Below are positions 33,930 to 45,318 of a stretch of 64,000 nt of DNA, piece by piece. The notes below the pieces were generated by a model. That model saw only the letters and a list, made by a program, of their open reading frames with translations. It was not told the origin of the DNA and searched no databases. The first letter of the stretch is position 1. Every line of letters starts with the position of its first letter. This DNA is from Chondrus crispus (taxonomy: Eukaryota > Rhodophyta > Florideophyceae > Gigartinales > Gigartinaceae): positions 36,078 through 100,077 of the forward strand of contig NW_005179097.1 in assembly GCF_000350225.1 (NCBI RefSeq), in the 5' to 3' direction. A program made the translations under genes and the position numbers.

Positions 33930-36101
33930 ACTCTAATTCTTCGCTCGAAATCCATCAGTGAGAGTCCAGTACATGTTGGGGACTTGATACAAGTATACTT
34001 GAAGCAGCAAAATGAGAAACGCGGTCATTGGACTGCGTCTAAACCTGTGCTGGAGTATGATCACCAATCGCGTACAGTGACTGTTCCTGGTGCAAACGGG
34101 AAGCAAATTCGAGCGGCTCTAGAGGATGTTCGCCCTGCTTTACCTGAAAACGAGTTGGCAGTCGCCATTCAGGATTCAATGGACTCCCTGGACTCCTCTC
34201 TTGATGAGGCAATCACCACAGTAGCCTGTGAATATCCTGCAGTAAATCTCCCGCCTACTACCTCCACAGATGAAGAAGGTGCCTCCCCTGGATTCTTTGA
34301 CGCCGTACACCCGGTCCACGGATCTGTAGCAGATGATCAACTACTGTACATACCGCCCCTCAATGAAGTTCATCCCGTCGCATTGCCTGCTTCGAGCACT
34401 CATTCCATGACGACACGCAGCCAATCTTCTCTCCAGGCCTATGACGTTGAACTGTCCCCAGGCACAGAGCTGACTACCAAAGAAAAAGAGGTGGCCTGTA
34501 TGTATGTCGATCGCTTTCAGCACAAGGAATTTTTGCTCCCCCAAGCTGAAGGCCTGCCCTCTTTCCTAACCGAGAATGCTTATCGCAAAGAGGAATCGAG
34601 CTTCAAGAAGACAGTGCAGGAAATTCACGTTTCAAAAATTCCCCCAGGCTCCAACGTCATCACCAGTCATGTTCTTTACAAGATCAAGGCTCTTGACGAC
34701 AAGTCACTGCTGTGCAAAGCTCGCATCGCACCACATGGAAACAAAGACAAAGAAAAGGACCTTCTCAAGACAGATGCCCAAACATGCCCCCCTATCGGCC
34801 TACGAATTCTACTATCCGTATGTGTCATCATGGGTTGGTCTGTGGTCAAGATTGATATCAAATCCGCCTTCCTGCAATCCGGCTCTGCCCTTCGCGACGT
34901 CTATTTCGTTCCTCCACGTGAATGTGAAACTAGAGGCTTCTACTGGCTACTTTTGACAGCTGCCTATGGGCTTGTCAATGCTAACGCCAAGTGGCAACAA
35001 CACAGTGACTCCTTCCTACGTGACCTTGGATTCATACAGCTTGTCCATGTCCCACAACTGTTCTACACGAAGAAATCCAACCGTCTTCAAGCACTAGCCG
35101 TCAAGGTTGTTGATGACATACTTGTTGTTGCCGAAAGTACCAAGCTCACTCAATTTGTCACACAAATTTCTCTCAAGTACAAGGTTGGCACCGTTATTCG
35201 AGGACCCGGTTCCTTCTCCTTCTTCGGTCTAACAATCGCACAGGACACTGATGGAAAGATACAGGTGTCGGGAGATGAAAAGCTCTTGGCCCTGCGGCCG
35301 CACCCTGTATCTCGTCTTCGACGCAAGGAAATCGATGAGCGCCTGAATGCTGTAGAGTCATTCTCTTTTGGATCCTTGAACGGGTCATTGGGCTTTATCG
35401 GTCACACAGCCAGCCCATTTTGCGCTTTTACTACCAGCTACCTCCAGCAAAGACGCTCTCACCCTGTGGTCAAAGACTTGATTCAGCAATGCAACATGCA
35501 CCGCCAGCTCCAGGATCTGGGCTCCACCATTACCTTCCGCCGCCCGGACACGCCTGGATCGTTCCCCCTGAAGATAGTGGTTTTCTCAGATGCTGCCAGA
35601 TCAAATGACCACGGCCAACTAGCCTTTGTTGCTGGTCTCGTAATCGGAGAAGTCAACAAAGAATCTGTCTTTCACACAATTGCATGGTGTTCTCAAAAAT
35701 CCAAGCGTCCAACCAAGTCGGTCGGCGCAGCCGAGACATTGGCTGCTGGGTCTGCTGTCGACGAAGGAAAGGTTCTTGCTCGAGCTTATCAAGAGCTGCT
35801 AGATATTGCGATGGACTTGATTGTCATTGTCGACTCAAAAAACCTCTACGACTCCCTGTCCACCTGCCGTGGGGCTACAGATAAATCCATTCGAGCTGAT
35901 GTCAGCCTCATTCGATACGAATTCGAAACTCAGAAGATCTCTAGAATGATTTGGATACCTCGAAGCGTCAATCCATCGGATGCATTGACTAAACCTGACA
36001 GCCCTCTTCGTCAGACTCTTCAACTTCTCATGTTCTCTGGAAAGATTCCAGTCGATTTCTCTACTGCTCAGCACCGTGACAGTGAACAATTCCTCGGTTA
36101 A
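33930..36101 (+). mobile_element. Ty1/copia pol: integrase end, RT, RNase H
   Basis: A long frame of about 720 codons. The integrase C-terminal segment (SPVHVGDLIQVYLKQQNEKR, TVTVPGANGKQIRAALEDVR) matches the one at 26400-26650. RT follows: TSHVLYKIKALDDKSLLCKA, VVKIDIKSAFLQSGSALRDV, YGLVNANAKWQQHSDSF and the catalytic VKVVDDILVVAE. RNase H has FSDAARSNDHGQLAFVAGLV and VIVDSKNLYDSLSTCRGATD, then IPRSVNPSDALTKPDSPLRQ. It is the best-preserved copia coding stretch in the window, but the gag, protease and integrase core are absent, so it is a 5'-incomplete copy. Same lineage as the 23792 element. Confidence 0.85.
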
Positions 36102-36117
36102 GCTCACCCTGAAAGAG

Positions 36118-36535
36118 AATGAGTGTGAATCCTGATCTGTGCACTCAGTCCTAGTCGGACAGTCGCGACCTAAGTTGATACTACACCCTGATACCATGTG
36201 GTCTATTGGGCCACCCGATTTGATTCATGTGCTACCCAAGTGTGTCAAGCTATTTAGTCCTCATACTGTGTCGCCTAGGTTGCACTGGTTCACCGCTTCT
36301 GCCCACCTCTGTGTTCTTCTATCGTTCTCTATGCTACCTATACTGTTCCTCCTTTCTCAGCCCGTTCACTGTTCAGCTCACGGTTTGCCACTCTCTGTTG
36401 CCTACTTAAGCGCCCTTGTTCTCCTTCCTCTGAGACATGGGCAACACAACAATACCTGCTGCTCAGTAAACCATCAGAGCAACGATACCTGCTCCACTCT
36501 GCTTTCTTCTGTTCGGGTTCACTCCCTTCCTTCAC
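36118..36535 (+). repeat. Possible 3' LTR of the 33930 copia
   Basis: A purine-rich GAAAGAGAATGAG is followed by TGTGAATCCTG. The region then has a CTTAAGCG and GACATGGGCAACAC arrangement like the end of the 23792 copia LTR. No second copy is present, so neither border can be confirmed. Confidence 0.35.
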
Positions 36536-38333
36536 TTGTCCTTCTCACTCGCTTACCGCACCTCCCATTACGCGAATCTCTTCGATCTCTACGAACCAGG
36601 CCGGGTCTTTCGAGCTGTCACTGATCGTGACACGCTCGATCTTTTTCTGAGTCATTATGACTCCCAAACTCAGTGCACTACAGTAATGACGAAGGCTCTG
36701 CATTTAATAAAGCTTGCAGATCATTCTAAACTATACTTCATGGATAAAGACCCACACATGTATGCCGAAGCGGAGCGGTCAAGGGTGAAGCTGCAAAACA
36801 TTTTCAACATGCCGAAGGCGCTCGGGCGAAAAATGGCTACCAAGAAAAGCAGATAGACGACAGAACTGCAGAGCGAAGGATTTTCACGCCTGGGGATTTT
36901 CCAGGTGCACGGAATTCACGCAGAAAGCATTGAACGGGATAATGGAGGCGCAGGAGGTTGTCAAGAGCCGGGATGGAAAAAGAGCAGCGAGAAAGCTTCT
37001 TTCGCAACGAGGGGTCACGAACAAGTGCTTCATTAACTTCCTCCTTCTCGTGCTTTTCTCCGCTGCGGGTCAGCGACCCCTGGTGTATACCCAGATGCAG
37101 TGCCCGTCCGATAACGAGCTGGAGGGCATACAAGCCGAGACAGGGAGAAGAAGGTATTTTGAGCTGCGAACGCTTTGCGAGAAGACGCAGAGATCACTTG
37201 ATATGCCTCACCTGCTTGTCCCTCCAATTGTGCTGAAATATCTTCAGTTCCACTTAAAGCACATGAAAGGAATTGTGACGCGCCGTGCAGACGTCGGAGA
37301 GCATGGGGGTTCCGCAAACCCTTTGATTCTCCACACGGAAACTGGTGAGCAGCTCACCAGTGCCCAGGTCACTCGAACTCTGAAAAGATTTCTCAAGGTG
37401 TAGTACCCCGAAATGACAAACGTGACGGTGATGGCTTTGCGCAGCAGCTACGCGACGATGCTCATGAAAAAGTATCGCGAGAAAGAAATATTTTCTCATC
37501 TTGATGAGGATGCCTTCCTCACTGTGGTTGCCAAAAATATGAACACGTCAAAAGAGCAACTGGTCACAACGTACATAGGGATGGGCAGTGTTGCCACTCT
37601 TCCAGACCCTCCACTACCGACCCCTTCTCAACCTTCTCCCCATGCAGAAGATGTACGCCACTCTACGCAAGATGCCTCACAGCCTCTTTTAACCCAGCCG
37701 GCTGTGACCTCGCGGAGAATGGAGGATGCCGAGAAAGAAAATTCTGAACTTCGCGCCGAGATTGCCCAACTGAAGCAAAGGGAAAATGAATATAAGCGGA
37801 GGGTCTCTGAAGCGGATCAAGACCGTGAATGCTTACAAATTCTTAACAGAGCAGCCGTATCTGACCTAAAAACTTCCAGAGCGGAGACGGTAACTCTCCG
37901 TATGCAAAATGAAAGTTTGAAATCCTCCCAGGACATTAATATTGCTTCAAGAAGGGGTGCTCGAAGCACCAGTGGATCCGGAACCGGGAATCGGATATGT
38001 GAGATCAGCGTAGATATGCAATTCGTCGGGATTGCAGAAGGGGTTATCAGGCAGATGCTGGTATGGGCCCAGAGGGAAGTGCCTGAGCTCAGACCAGAGT
38101 TGATTCTTCCGGCCCGTAATTGGCGCAACCGTGCAGAGACCGGGGTTGAAATGGGTATCTCTCTTGTTGCTGGGAGCGAGGATATGTGTATTCCTTATCT
38201 TCCACTACTTCTGGCTGGAAGGCGGGATACTACACTCCTTCTTTCAGGGATGAAAAAGATTTCCTTTCTGGCTTCGTCCGCCAAGCCCTTTCCTCTCCTC
38301 GCTGGAGCTCTGTGTTCACCACGGATTGCGTGA
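36536..38333 (+). pseudogene. Crypton-like tyrosine recombinase with coiled-coil tail
   Basis: The N-terminal region (RAVTDRDTLDLFLSHYDSQT, then a helical stretch) resembles the core-binding domain of tyrosine recombinases. The catalytic domain follows: LFSAAGQRPLVYTQM (Arg I), ELRTLCEKTQRSLDMPHLLV (hairpin Lys region), NPLILHTETGEQLTSAQVTR, VTVMALRSSYATMLMKKY (second Arg box) and LVTTYIGMGS (probable Tyr). After about 37590 comes a Pro/Ser linker and a Glu/Lys/Arg-rich coiled coil (EKENSELRAEIAQLKQRENE). This layout fits Crypton DNA transposons, which recombine circular DNA through a tyrosine nucleophile. A DIRS origin is less likely because no RT is adjacent. The coding sequence looks broken. 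Confidence 0.6.
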
Positions 38334-39164
38334 AGAACGAGTGCGAAATTTCCTTGCTGGAAGATAGGTTCATCAGAAAAAAGATGAAGCAGACACTGTC
38401 GGATGCGCTGAGTAAGAAAAAGAGAGATGCTCGGGACAAGTTGTTTCAGTCCCTAGGTTACACTATGCTTTTATCGAGAAAGAGCTCCCTAGCGCCCGGC
38501 TTTGAGATGGAAGGAGGATGCCGAGAAGAAGCTCCTACGGAATGTTGAGGGACTTGAAACTCTGGACATGTCCTGGTGGCGTACAGCGACTGCAGAGGAG
38601 CTGGCATGTGAAGGTCACATCGTGACGCCTCGCCTCAAGGAACCCGTCCAGGGCGATTTATTTTTCAGGAACGCGGCCGCAGTCTAGGTAATAGAGGCAT
38701 TCTTGGGTTTCGCTCCAGTCCTTGAAGACGGAACCGTTGTCCAGAGTTCCATTCTCTACTTGGCACGTCTTGATGCCTGGATAGCCACAGTGGTGAAATG
38801 TCTGGGTATCCCAGAAGGTCGAGGGGGACAGCGCCAGCGCACGTTCAACGATTATTACCACTCCTTCTTCAGGCTTTCCGTCGAGCAGATTCTTGCAAAG
38901 ATCTGCGACTACGCCAGTGAAAAGTACCCTGAAAAGCTGCACCTAAACTGGAGTTCTGAGAACCCAGTGGTAAGCACTGACAGCCAGACAAGAGTGGCAA
39001 CTTCTGTCGTGGAGGTTCCCTCTACGAAAAAGTACTACATCGCCATTCGTCCCGACTGGTTCAATGAAAACGTATCAGCTATCCTGAGAGACGTATTAGA
39101 TTGCTACATCGCGGAAGCACCGCGTGGGGGAGGACACTTGAAGGTAATGGGGCTAGGTCAATAG
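38334..39164 (+). CDS. Unknown frames downstream of the recombinase
   Basis: The plus-strand frame 38703-39164 (153 codons) has a coherent look: SSILYLARLDAWIATVVKCL, NDYYHSFFRLSVEQILAKIC and KKYYIAIRPDWFNENVSAIL. Shorter frames at 38186-38548 and 38502-38687 lie between it and the recombinase. No family recognised. Same orientation and close spacing suggest a second gene or the C-terminal part of the same Crypton-like unit, or a host gene it landed near. Confidence 0.35.
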
Positions 39165-39567
39165 TTGGCCCGCGTTCCAATTCTTGGCTCTCGAGCCCCG
39201 CAATGAAATCAATTTCTTTTTGTAGTACTGTACTCTCTGGCACCGTAGAAACAGCCACTACTTTAGCTTCCTCGAGAGGGGGCCTCGATTCTTTCTCGAC
39301 ACGAGTCACCGTTGTGACCTCTCTGACTTCAGGCTCGGCGGGCTTACTGTCAGCCTCTGGCTTACATACTGTAAGTGTAGTAGGAATTGCAATAGAAATG
39401 GAAATAGCGATTAAAAATCGGTTAGCGATGCTACCAGTTTTCACGTGCTCGGTGGACACGTGCACAAGGTTTTGGAATGTTTGACTTACTTTCAAAGTTT
39501 CGGTTGGTTTTGGGGTTTTTGCCTCCCAATGCGCATGTACGAACTATGTGTAGTTGTGTGGTCAGTT

Positions 39568-39705
39568 CCCGCGGGACGATACGTTTTGGGCATATATCAG
39601 GATCGATACGTAATGACAAAAAGCGTATCGTCCGGGCCTGAATCGTCGCATGTGCGATTTTGGTACTGACTACGGTATATGGCTCAAAACGTATCGTGCT
39701 GGGCG
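39568..39705. mobile_element. Miniature inverted-repeat element 1
   Basis: The left end has GGGACGATACGTTTTGGGC (39573-39591) and the right end has its inverted relative GCTCAAAACGTATCGTGCT (39682-39700). The interior is about 90 bases and contains further GTATCG-type words. It shares its terminal core ACGATACGTTTT with the next unit. Confidence 0.55.
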
Positions 39706-39725
39706 GTTTTGACGGCGCCAAATTT

Positions 39726-39988
39726 CCGGTGGGACAATACGTTTTAGGCTGATTTGCACGGCGGCACCCTCATACGCGCTGTATTCGCCACATTGCTGTT
39801 GGCAATTTCTGACCCAAGTTTTGGCGACGGTGGCGTACAGCCAATAACATGTCAGTCCGCAAAATTTAAATTTTGCTGTGTGCGATTGTAGGCGCACAGG
39901 CAATATTTTTAACTTCATATTTTATCACGTACCGTGTCCCGTGTCAGGTAAGCTTGTCAGATGGCCAAAACGTATCGTGCTGCGGGCC
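39726..39988. mobile_element. Miniature inverted-repeat element 2
   Basis: GGTGGGACAATACGTTTTAGG at the left and GGCCAAAACGTATCGTGCTG at the right are inverted relatives of the ends of element 1. The AT-rich interior of about 215 bases has no frame. Two adjacent units with the same ends suggest one family of non-autonomous DNA transposons; the superfamily is unknown. Confidence 0.55.
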
Positions 39989-40020
39989 ATATTACAGCAG
40001 GCAGATTTAGTGGCAGGGCC

Positions 40021-40931
40021 TCATATTATTTGGGATCGGAAATCGGACAGGGTCTTCTTGCAATCAGCGGCCGTAGACCCGGACTCGCGGAGTGGAACGT
40101 TAACCTTTTTAAGCTTATCATATATCTTAAGGACTTCATCAAGATGCACCTTAGATACGCTTCCGGTGTCGATGATCGAAGACTTCTTTTGGTCCCGGGC
40201 TGCGGCATGCGAGGTTAGTTGGAGCTTGGCATTTGCCAGCGTCCCCTCCTCCGAGTTCGTGTTATTGAGGTAATCGCCAAAAATTAACTCATCTGCGATG
40301 AAAAAGAAGTATTGGCGTGTGGAAGGTGCTTGGCTGCCAGCTCTCGGAACCTTGAAACGCAACTGGAGAGCTTCTCGAATCTGTCTCAGCGACACGACGT
40401 AACTTTATGGTACGATGCAATGGACCTTATGACCATGGAGATTGGTAGATATGCAGCTACAAGCTCGACTCTCGACAGTGCCGCTTGCGCGGGATCATCC
40501 ATCCGAAGGTAGTTGAGCTGTTTTTGGCTGGGCTTCATCGACAATCGCCTCCTGAGATCCTGACAAGCCTGATAGAACGTGCGTTCGAGGAGCTCGAACA
40601 TGGTCTGTAAAGTGCGATCAGTGCCTTGTTCGTGGGCGACTTTGCGTGAGTTGCCCTACTGTCCAACCATCTTGCGCTAGGCTTCGACATCACCATTGGC
40701 AGCGAAGAGAGGCGGGTCGAAGAATCCTGAAAGTTGACTAACATTTTCCCTTGGGCCCGTACCTGTCGGAGAACGAAAAGATGAGGATAATATTGACCGC
40801 GCCCGTCGCGCGCAGTGGCGGAGAAAGGAGTCGCGAGAGTGAGGAGGGCGAGAATGCTTCGAATAGAGAGTCTCTGGAATTTTGGCAGGCACTCCGGGAG
40901 GGTACTGTGCATCGCCCTCAAAACTGGACAT
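40021..40931 (-). pseudogene. Unknown minus-strand gene, split into frames
   Basis: Three neighbouring minus frames have protein-like composition: 40677-40931 (MSSFEGDAQYPPGVPAKIPE), 40386-40601 (MFELLERTFYQACQDLRRRL, DDPAQAALSRVELVAAYLPI) and 40021-40395 (RQYFFFIADELIFGDYLNNT, SVSKVHLDEVLKIYDKLKKV). The last two overlap by ten bases in different frames. They could be one intron-bearing or decayed gene of about 300 codons. No domain recognised. Confidence 0.35.
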
Positions 40932-42310
40932 CTCGCAAACAATTGAACAGTATGGGAATCTCGTCTATTTTATTCAAAAACCATGTTTACATTGCTGGAC
41001 AGTTGTGGTAAAATAGATATGATCCAGTGTAAGATATCGGACTGTACGGATGGGCCGTCGTCTATCGAATCTTGGATCCAATATTATTTCTGATCCAATC
41101 CTTTCTGGTGGCTGTACGCATTCCTTGCACTAGCTATACTGTAGATGTACTGTACCCCAGGGCTACTAGTGGTACTCTACCCGCCGGAATAGCACAACGG
41201 CCCCCTCGTAAACCAAGCATGATCCCGCATTATAGGATCCTGGAGGTACTACGATGAGTCAAGGGTACGTCTCTACGCCCAATTGTCCCCGTTTTAGATT
41301 GCTTCCGGGCTGCCATTAAGTCCGTAATTGCCTCCGTTCGCGCTTCCCATCTCTTTTATTTTCGTTATCGGCCATCTCTGTTCCTATCTTCCCCCTCTAT
41401 CAATTTTCGTTTTCTACCCTCTACCACAGCACCTCCGGAGCATGCTGTTGCAGATTCTTCCGCGCTGTCCCTTCACCGGACTAGTGTCCCAGTAGAGACT
41501 CAGGCTACAGAACCCAAGTGTGTACCTCGATTCTTACCGGAAGATCGGCGGTGCCACAGACGGAACCTGTCGCCTTTCGTGCCCCGTTTTGGTTGCAAAT
41601 CACTCCAATACCATACGTTTTGAGACGAAACCGTCATCGAAATTCGATGCAGCAACTTAAAATAGCCTTTAATCGTTCTGCATGGCGCATTTCAAAAAAA
41701 GGCGGGCACCCAAAATTGCAGACACAACGACTCCCTCGCAAACTTATCTTGGCGCCAGTCCGCTGTAATAAATATCATCGCAAGATGAGGCGCGAGAGTC
41801 ACAACAAGAATGGCTCCCGAACATGCCAGATATAAAAAGTGAGTAGAGAAGCTAAGCATCAAACTGAACAATGCTCTCCAGGCCGTGCAGCTCGATGACA
41901 TATCGTTTCGATCGGCAGCAAAAGCAGTTCGCTTCAGTCCAGCCGGTCCAGTCCATATGATTTTTTATCATACATATTGGCAAGGAAGCCATGATTCCAG
42001 CGATGATGACACTCGTCCGGCCAACAAACACGCATCCAGATTTGCCTACGCTCATCCGACAGCATCCAATTTGTTTATATGGCCCGTGCTTCAATGAAAA
42101 TTTGCCAGATTTTTTGAGAGCCAATGGGGCGCTCATACAGACGATACTCAATTGCGAGGCCATTTCCGGCACCTTAACACGCATCCCTCCCGCTCATTAC
42201 TATAGGGGAGCGGTGTGGTTCCAGAGAGCGCGGATGAAATTGTATTCTCATACAGTATGTAGTCATTCAGGGCGGGGGAGGAAGGAGTGGAACGGACAGA
42301 GTGAGATCAG
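40932..42310. other. Unassigned region
   Basis: No recognised gene. A minus frame at 41852-42184 (110 codons, Cys-rich, with AGIMASLPICMI) and others are weak. GGATCCAATATTATTTCTGA near 41082 and the palindromic TACTGTA words near 41140-41152 are the only visible patterns. The last bases before 42311 (ATCAG) are not duplicated at the far end of element C. Confidence 0.4.
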
Positions 42311-42973
42311 TGTGGCATAACGGCGGTTCGCGATTAGATTTAGATCAGATCAATACGAACCACACGCGCGCACACGTGTACCCCCACGCGTACGGAGGAC
42401 GCGGGACCACACGCGTACACGTGTAGGAGGCGCGTACCACCGCGCGCACAGTACGCGTCTCACACGTGTGCTGTCAGCCACGACGGCTGGCAGCATTACA
42501 GCGCGGGACGACCCGCGCTACAGTAAGTTACTACAGCATACCGGTACTGTAGTATTATGATAGACGCATTGTATACATTAAATACGGGCGCGACCGGCGG
42601 CGGGGTAGGGGGACAAGCACGGACTTGTCCACGACCTACCGCCTAGGTCCGTCTTCCAGCTTAACTAACGAGCGCGATCCGCCTTCGCGCGCGTTAACCC
42701 GGACAAAGCGGGTAGGGGACAGCCGCGTACGCGAGCGAGCCTAGATCCGCCTCCGCCCGTCAGCGCTGGTACGTTACCCAGCGCTGCTCCGGGGCGTCGA
42801 GGCGTAGATCGGCCCGCGCGTACGCTCGTCCCCGGCCGTCCCGCTCTACCATGCTATCAGGGCCCGCTTCCCTGTCCGGTTAGCTATGTGTTCTGCCCGT
42901 CTTCTCTCCTCTCGTACGGGGTCTACGTCGAGCAGAGTATACACCCCTCTCCGTTGGGAGGTGTTATAATACA
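42311..42973 (+). repeat. Element C 5' LTR (family B)
   Basis: 663 bp, from TGTGGCATAACGG to GTTATAATACA. Carries the family's hairpins: CTGTCAGCC/GGCTGGCAG (42471-42493), AGCGCGGG/CCCGCGCT (42500-42519), GGTAGG/CCTACC around ACAAG-CACGGA-CTTGT (42604-42640), and a TATA-like ACATTAAATA before the last. Confidence 0.8.
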
Positions 42974-42974
42974 G

Positions 42975-42992
42975 TGGTCTCCCGACCTAGAA
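42975..42992 (+). promoter_or_regulatory. Element C primer-binding site
   Basis: TGGTCTCCCGACCTAGAA, one base after the LTR. The same 18 bases follow the LTRs of elements D and E. The tRNA is not identified. Confidence 0.7.
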
Positions 42993-43051
42993 GACCCCGG
43001 AGTACGTTCTCCGAGAAGACCTCTTAGGCCCTCTGCGTCCGAACGCATTGA

Positions 43052-44189
43052 GATGAGCCAGGAGTACGAGCCCTCGATCCGCTCCGAAGCGGCGGATCCG
43101 AGTCCGGATGCTGTGCGATCCCCATCCGCCCCGTCGGGCGACGGCGACGAAGGTCCTCGTGACCGCGAACCGTCGCTCGGATCCTCCGAGGAAAGAGCGG
43201 CGGCGATGTTCGAACGCATAGCCGAATACATCGAGGAAGTCCGTATTTCCCTTCCGATCGATGTATCGGACCATGTATACACTCGATGTATGGCTGAACT
43301 CCACTCCCTGCGTGAAGGGAGGTTCGATAGAGTGACGCAGTCCTTAGAGAATCTCCGAGCACTGATCGACGAGTTACACTCGCGGATAGTGCTCGTCGAA
43401 GACTCGCGTCTCGTATAGCCCGGACCGTCTGGGCAAGGTCGTCCCGAGGGGCCGACCCCTACGAGACGACCTGAGGACCGATCCTCTCCGTCCGCGGAAC
43501 AGTTGGGTGCGTTTGCGCACCTCTCCGCCGAGCTCAACGCCACGCGTCGGCGTGCTCGTGACATGGAACGGACCATGGCTGCAAGGCTGCCCGGTGCCCC
43601 CACGAGAGGGCCCGGTGGTACCGTACCTCCGAGCGCCGTCGCTCCGGACCGTTGGGGACCGGCTGGTGCCGACACCAGCAGAACCGCAGAAGGCAACCGC
43701 CTTCCGACGGGCGCGAATTAAGCGTCTGAGACCCAAGCATTGCCGCCTATCCCCGGAAGTAGGCGGCAGATGGAACGCGTATCGTATCGCGACGATCCTG
43801 ACCGTGGAGGAGCCGCCCGCGGATCCAGAGTACCGATGTACTCTGTCGATCCCCGCTGGGGTGGCTACCAGCCGGCGGATTACGCCGAGCCTCCCGGTCC
43901 GGTAGACGTCCGTACGCTACCCGTCACCCCCTTCGGCACGCTGGGGCCCGCCGAACCCGGACTCGAGCCGGTACATACGATGATCCAAGAGTTCAGTGCC
44001 GTCGCTGACTATCGTATGTACCGGCTGGATAACACCTCGAGGCTCGGTACCTCGGGTGACGCGGGACGGATCGCGAAGTACGTTCAACGCTGCCGTGGGA
44101 TCCGACCTACGATGAGGAGCTTTGACGGTACGGACCCGATCCAGATCCTACCGTTCTTGAAGGATGTCCGAATAACCTTCAACTCGCAA
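43052..44189 (+). pseudogene. Element C gag remnant
   Basis: Matches gag of element E closely from MSQEYEPSIRSEAA through FERIAEYIEEVRISLPIDVS and EFSAVADYRMYRLDNTSRLG to SFDGTDPIQILPFLKDVRIT. Similarity to element E ends abruptly at 44189, inside the gag core. A few breaks are present. Confidence 0.8.
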
Positions 44190-44200
44190 TTGCGAGTTGA
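44179..44200. repeat. Perfect 22-bp palindrome at the gag break
   Basis: TCAACTCGCAA (44179-44189) is followed at once by its own complement TTGCGAGTTGA (44190-44200). The left arm is normal gag sequence, as in element E; the right arm starts the foreign interior. Confidence 0.85.
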
Positions 44201-44688
44201 TATTGCACAGGAAGGTCAAATTTATGATAAATTTAATAAAAGCAATGATGTGGCTATTTTTGGGGCCAAAAAATGCTGGATTTTTGCCAGCAATGAACGG
44301 TGGTCCGTGCTTCATTGGTTCGCGAGCAGCAATCTTTTGCCAAATTTTAAACCGTTCTCATTCAGCACGTGGATGAGGGGCGTGTCTGGTTCCGGGCAGT
44401 GACTGAAGCAGAATGTTTTGCTGGAGTGCCAGAGTTGTAACGGAAATGTTTTTTTGATACGTCGATGTAGCAAAGTGATGTGCTATTTCGCTGCCTAAAA
44501 ACGCAGCACTTGGCCGTGATATCTTTAACCTTCACGTGATCAAACCAGAATAAGCTCATGCTTTCCTGCGCTAGTACCAGACGCGTGCTTGGACCCTTTC
44601 ACATTTTCCCAATCCATCGAATCCTCTCTCCCCCTCCGTTTCCCTTTCCTTCCCGACTTTGCTCATCCTGTGTTCCTACTGAGGCGCC
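44201..44688. other. AT-rich, promoter-like stretch in element C
   Basis: Composition drops sharply in GC relative to gag. It contains AT-rich words (ATGATAAATTTAATAAAAGC), then a pyrimidine-rich run (CTCTCTCCCCCTCCG, CCCTTTCCTTCCCGAC) directly before the ATG at 44689, which looks like the 5' region of a cellular gene. No coding match to retroelements. Confidence 0.45.
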
Positions 44689-45249
44689 ATGACCCCGCGA
44701 AGAAGGTCTGGGAAGAAACCCGCTGCGTCAGGCAATCAGCGAGGCCGCTCATCTGGAAAGTCTAACAGCCGAGCGCCTGGAGCCCAGGTTCCCGCGGAAC
44801 GCCGGTCATCCCTTCGTGTTGCGGGCAAAGCTACTCCCGCGGCAGCTAGACAGGAAACCCGTCGGGCTTCAAGTAGTACGGTCAGGACGCCCCGAGGCAG
44901 TCCACCATCTGACTCGTGCTCGCTTCCCGTTCGAAGTCAGGGAAGCGGCCCGTCCGATGCAGCACAATCGCGTTCGGGCAAGCGCAAGTGCGGCATCGGC
45001 TCGTCTCCGAGTGATATTGGAAAAGGGGGTCACATGAAAATGATTCGAGACGGAGCCAACGAGATCCGGGCCCACTGCATCGAGGTCCTTGTAGCGCTTT
45101 CGTCGGCCACGTCGGCTTTCGGAACTGACGCCTCCCCTCTTCCCCGTATTACCGACGACCGGGGGATTTGGGGAGGAGCGCGCGACAAAAGCATCACCGG
45201 TCGGTTCGTACGAGAGGTAGGAGCTCCGTGTCCCCGTGGTGTAGTCTAG
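44689..45249 (+). CDS. Unknown basic Ser/Arg/Ala-rich protein in element C
   Basis: 186 codons. The N-terminal half is very basic and low-complexity (MTPRRRSGKKPAASGNQRGR and a QETRRASSSTVRTPRGS stretch), as in nuclear or chromatin-tail proteins. The C-terminal part is more ordinary (NEIRAHCIEVLVALSSATSA). The start follows a pyrimidine-rich leader. No family recognised. It may be the first exon or a fragment of a captured gene. It overlaps minus-strand frames but is the better candidate here because of its leader. Confidence 0.4.
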   Translation: MTPRRRSGKKPAASGNQRGRSSGKSNSRAPGAQVPAERRSSLRVAGKATPAAARQETRRASSSTVRTPRGSPPSDSCSLPVRSQGSGPSDAAQSRSGKRKCGIGSSPSDIGKGGHMKMIRDGANEIRAHCIEVLVALSSATSAFGTDASPLPRITDDRGIWGGARDKSITGRFVREVGAPCPRGVV

Positions 45250-45318
45250 CCACGCCCGATGGTGACGCGCGCTGACTTCCCCGGCGCGAGACATGAGCGC
45301 AACCGCGTGACCGAACGT

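Noticed and set aside
36139-36624. 161-codon plus-strand frame, Leu/Ser-rich
   Set aside because: Lies in the LTR-like, non-coding sequence after the copia RNase H; composition follows the pyrimidine-rich DNA.
39079-39495. 138-codon minus-strand frame
   Set aside because: Mostly overlaps the plus-strand frame end and low-complexity sequence; no recognised domain and weaker composition.
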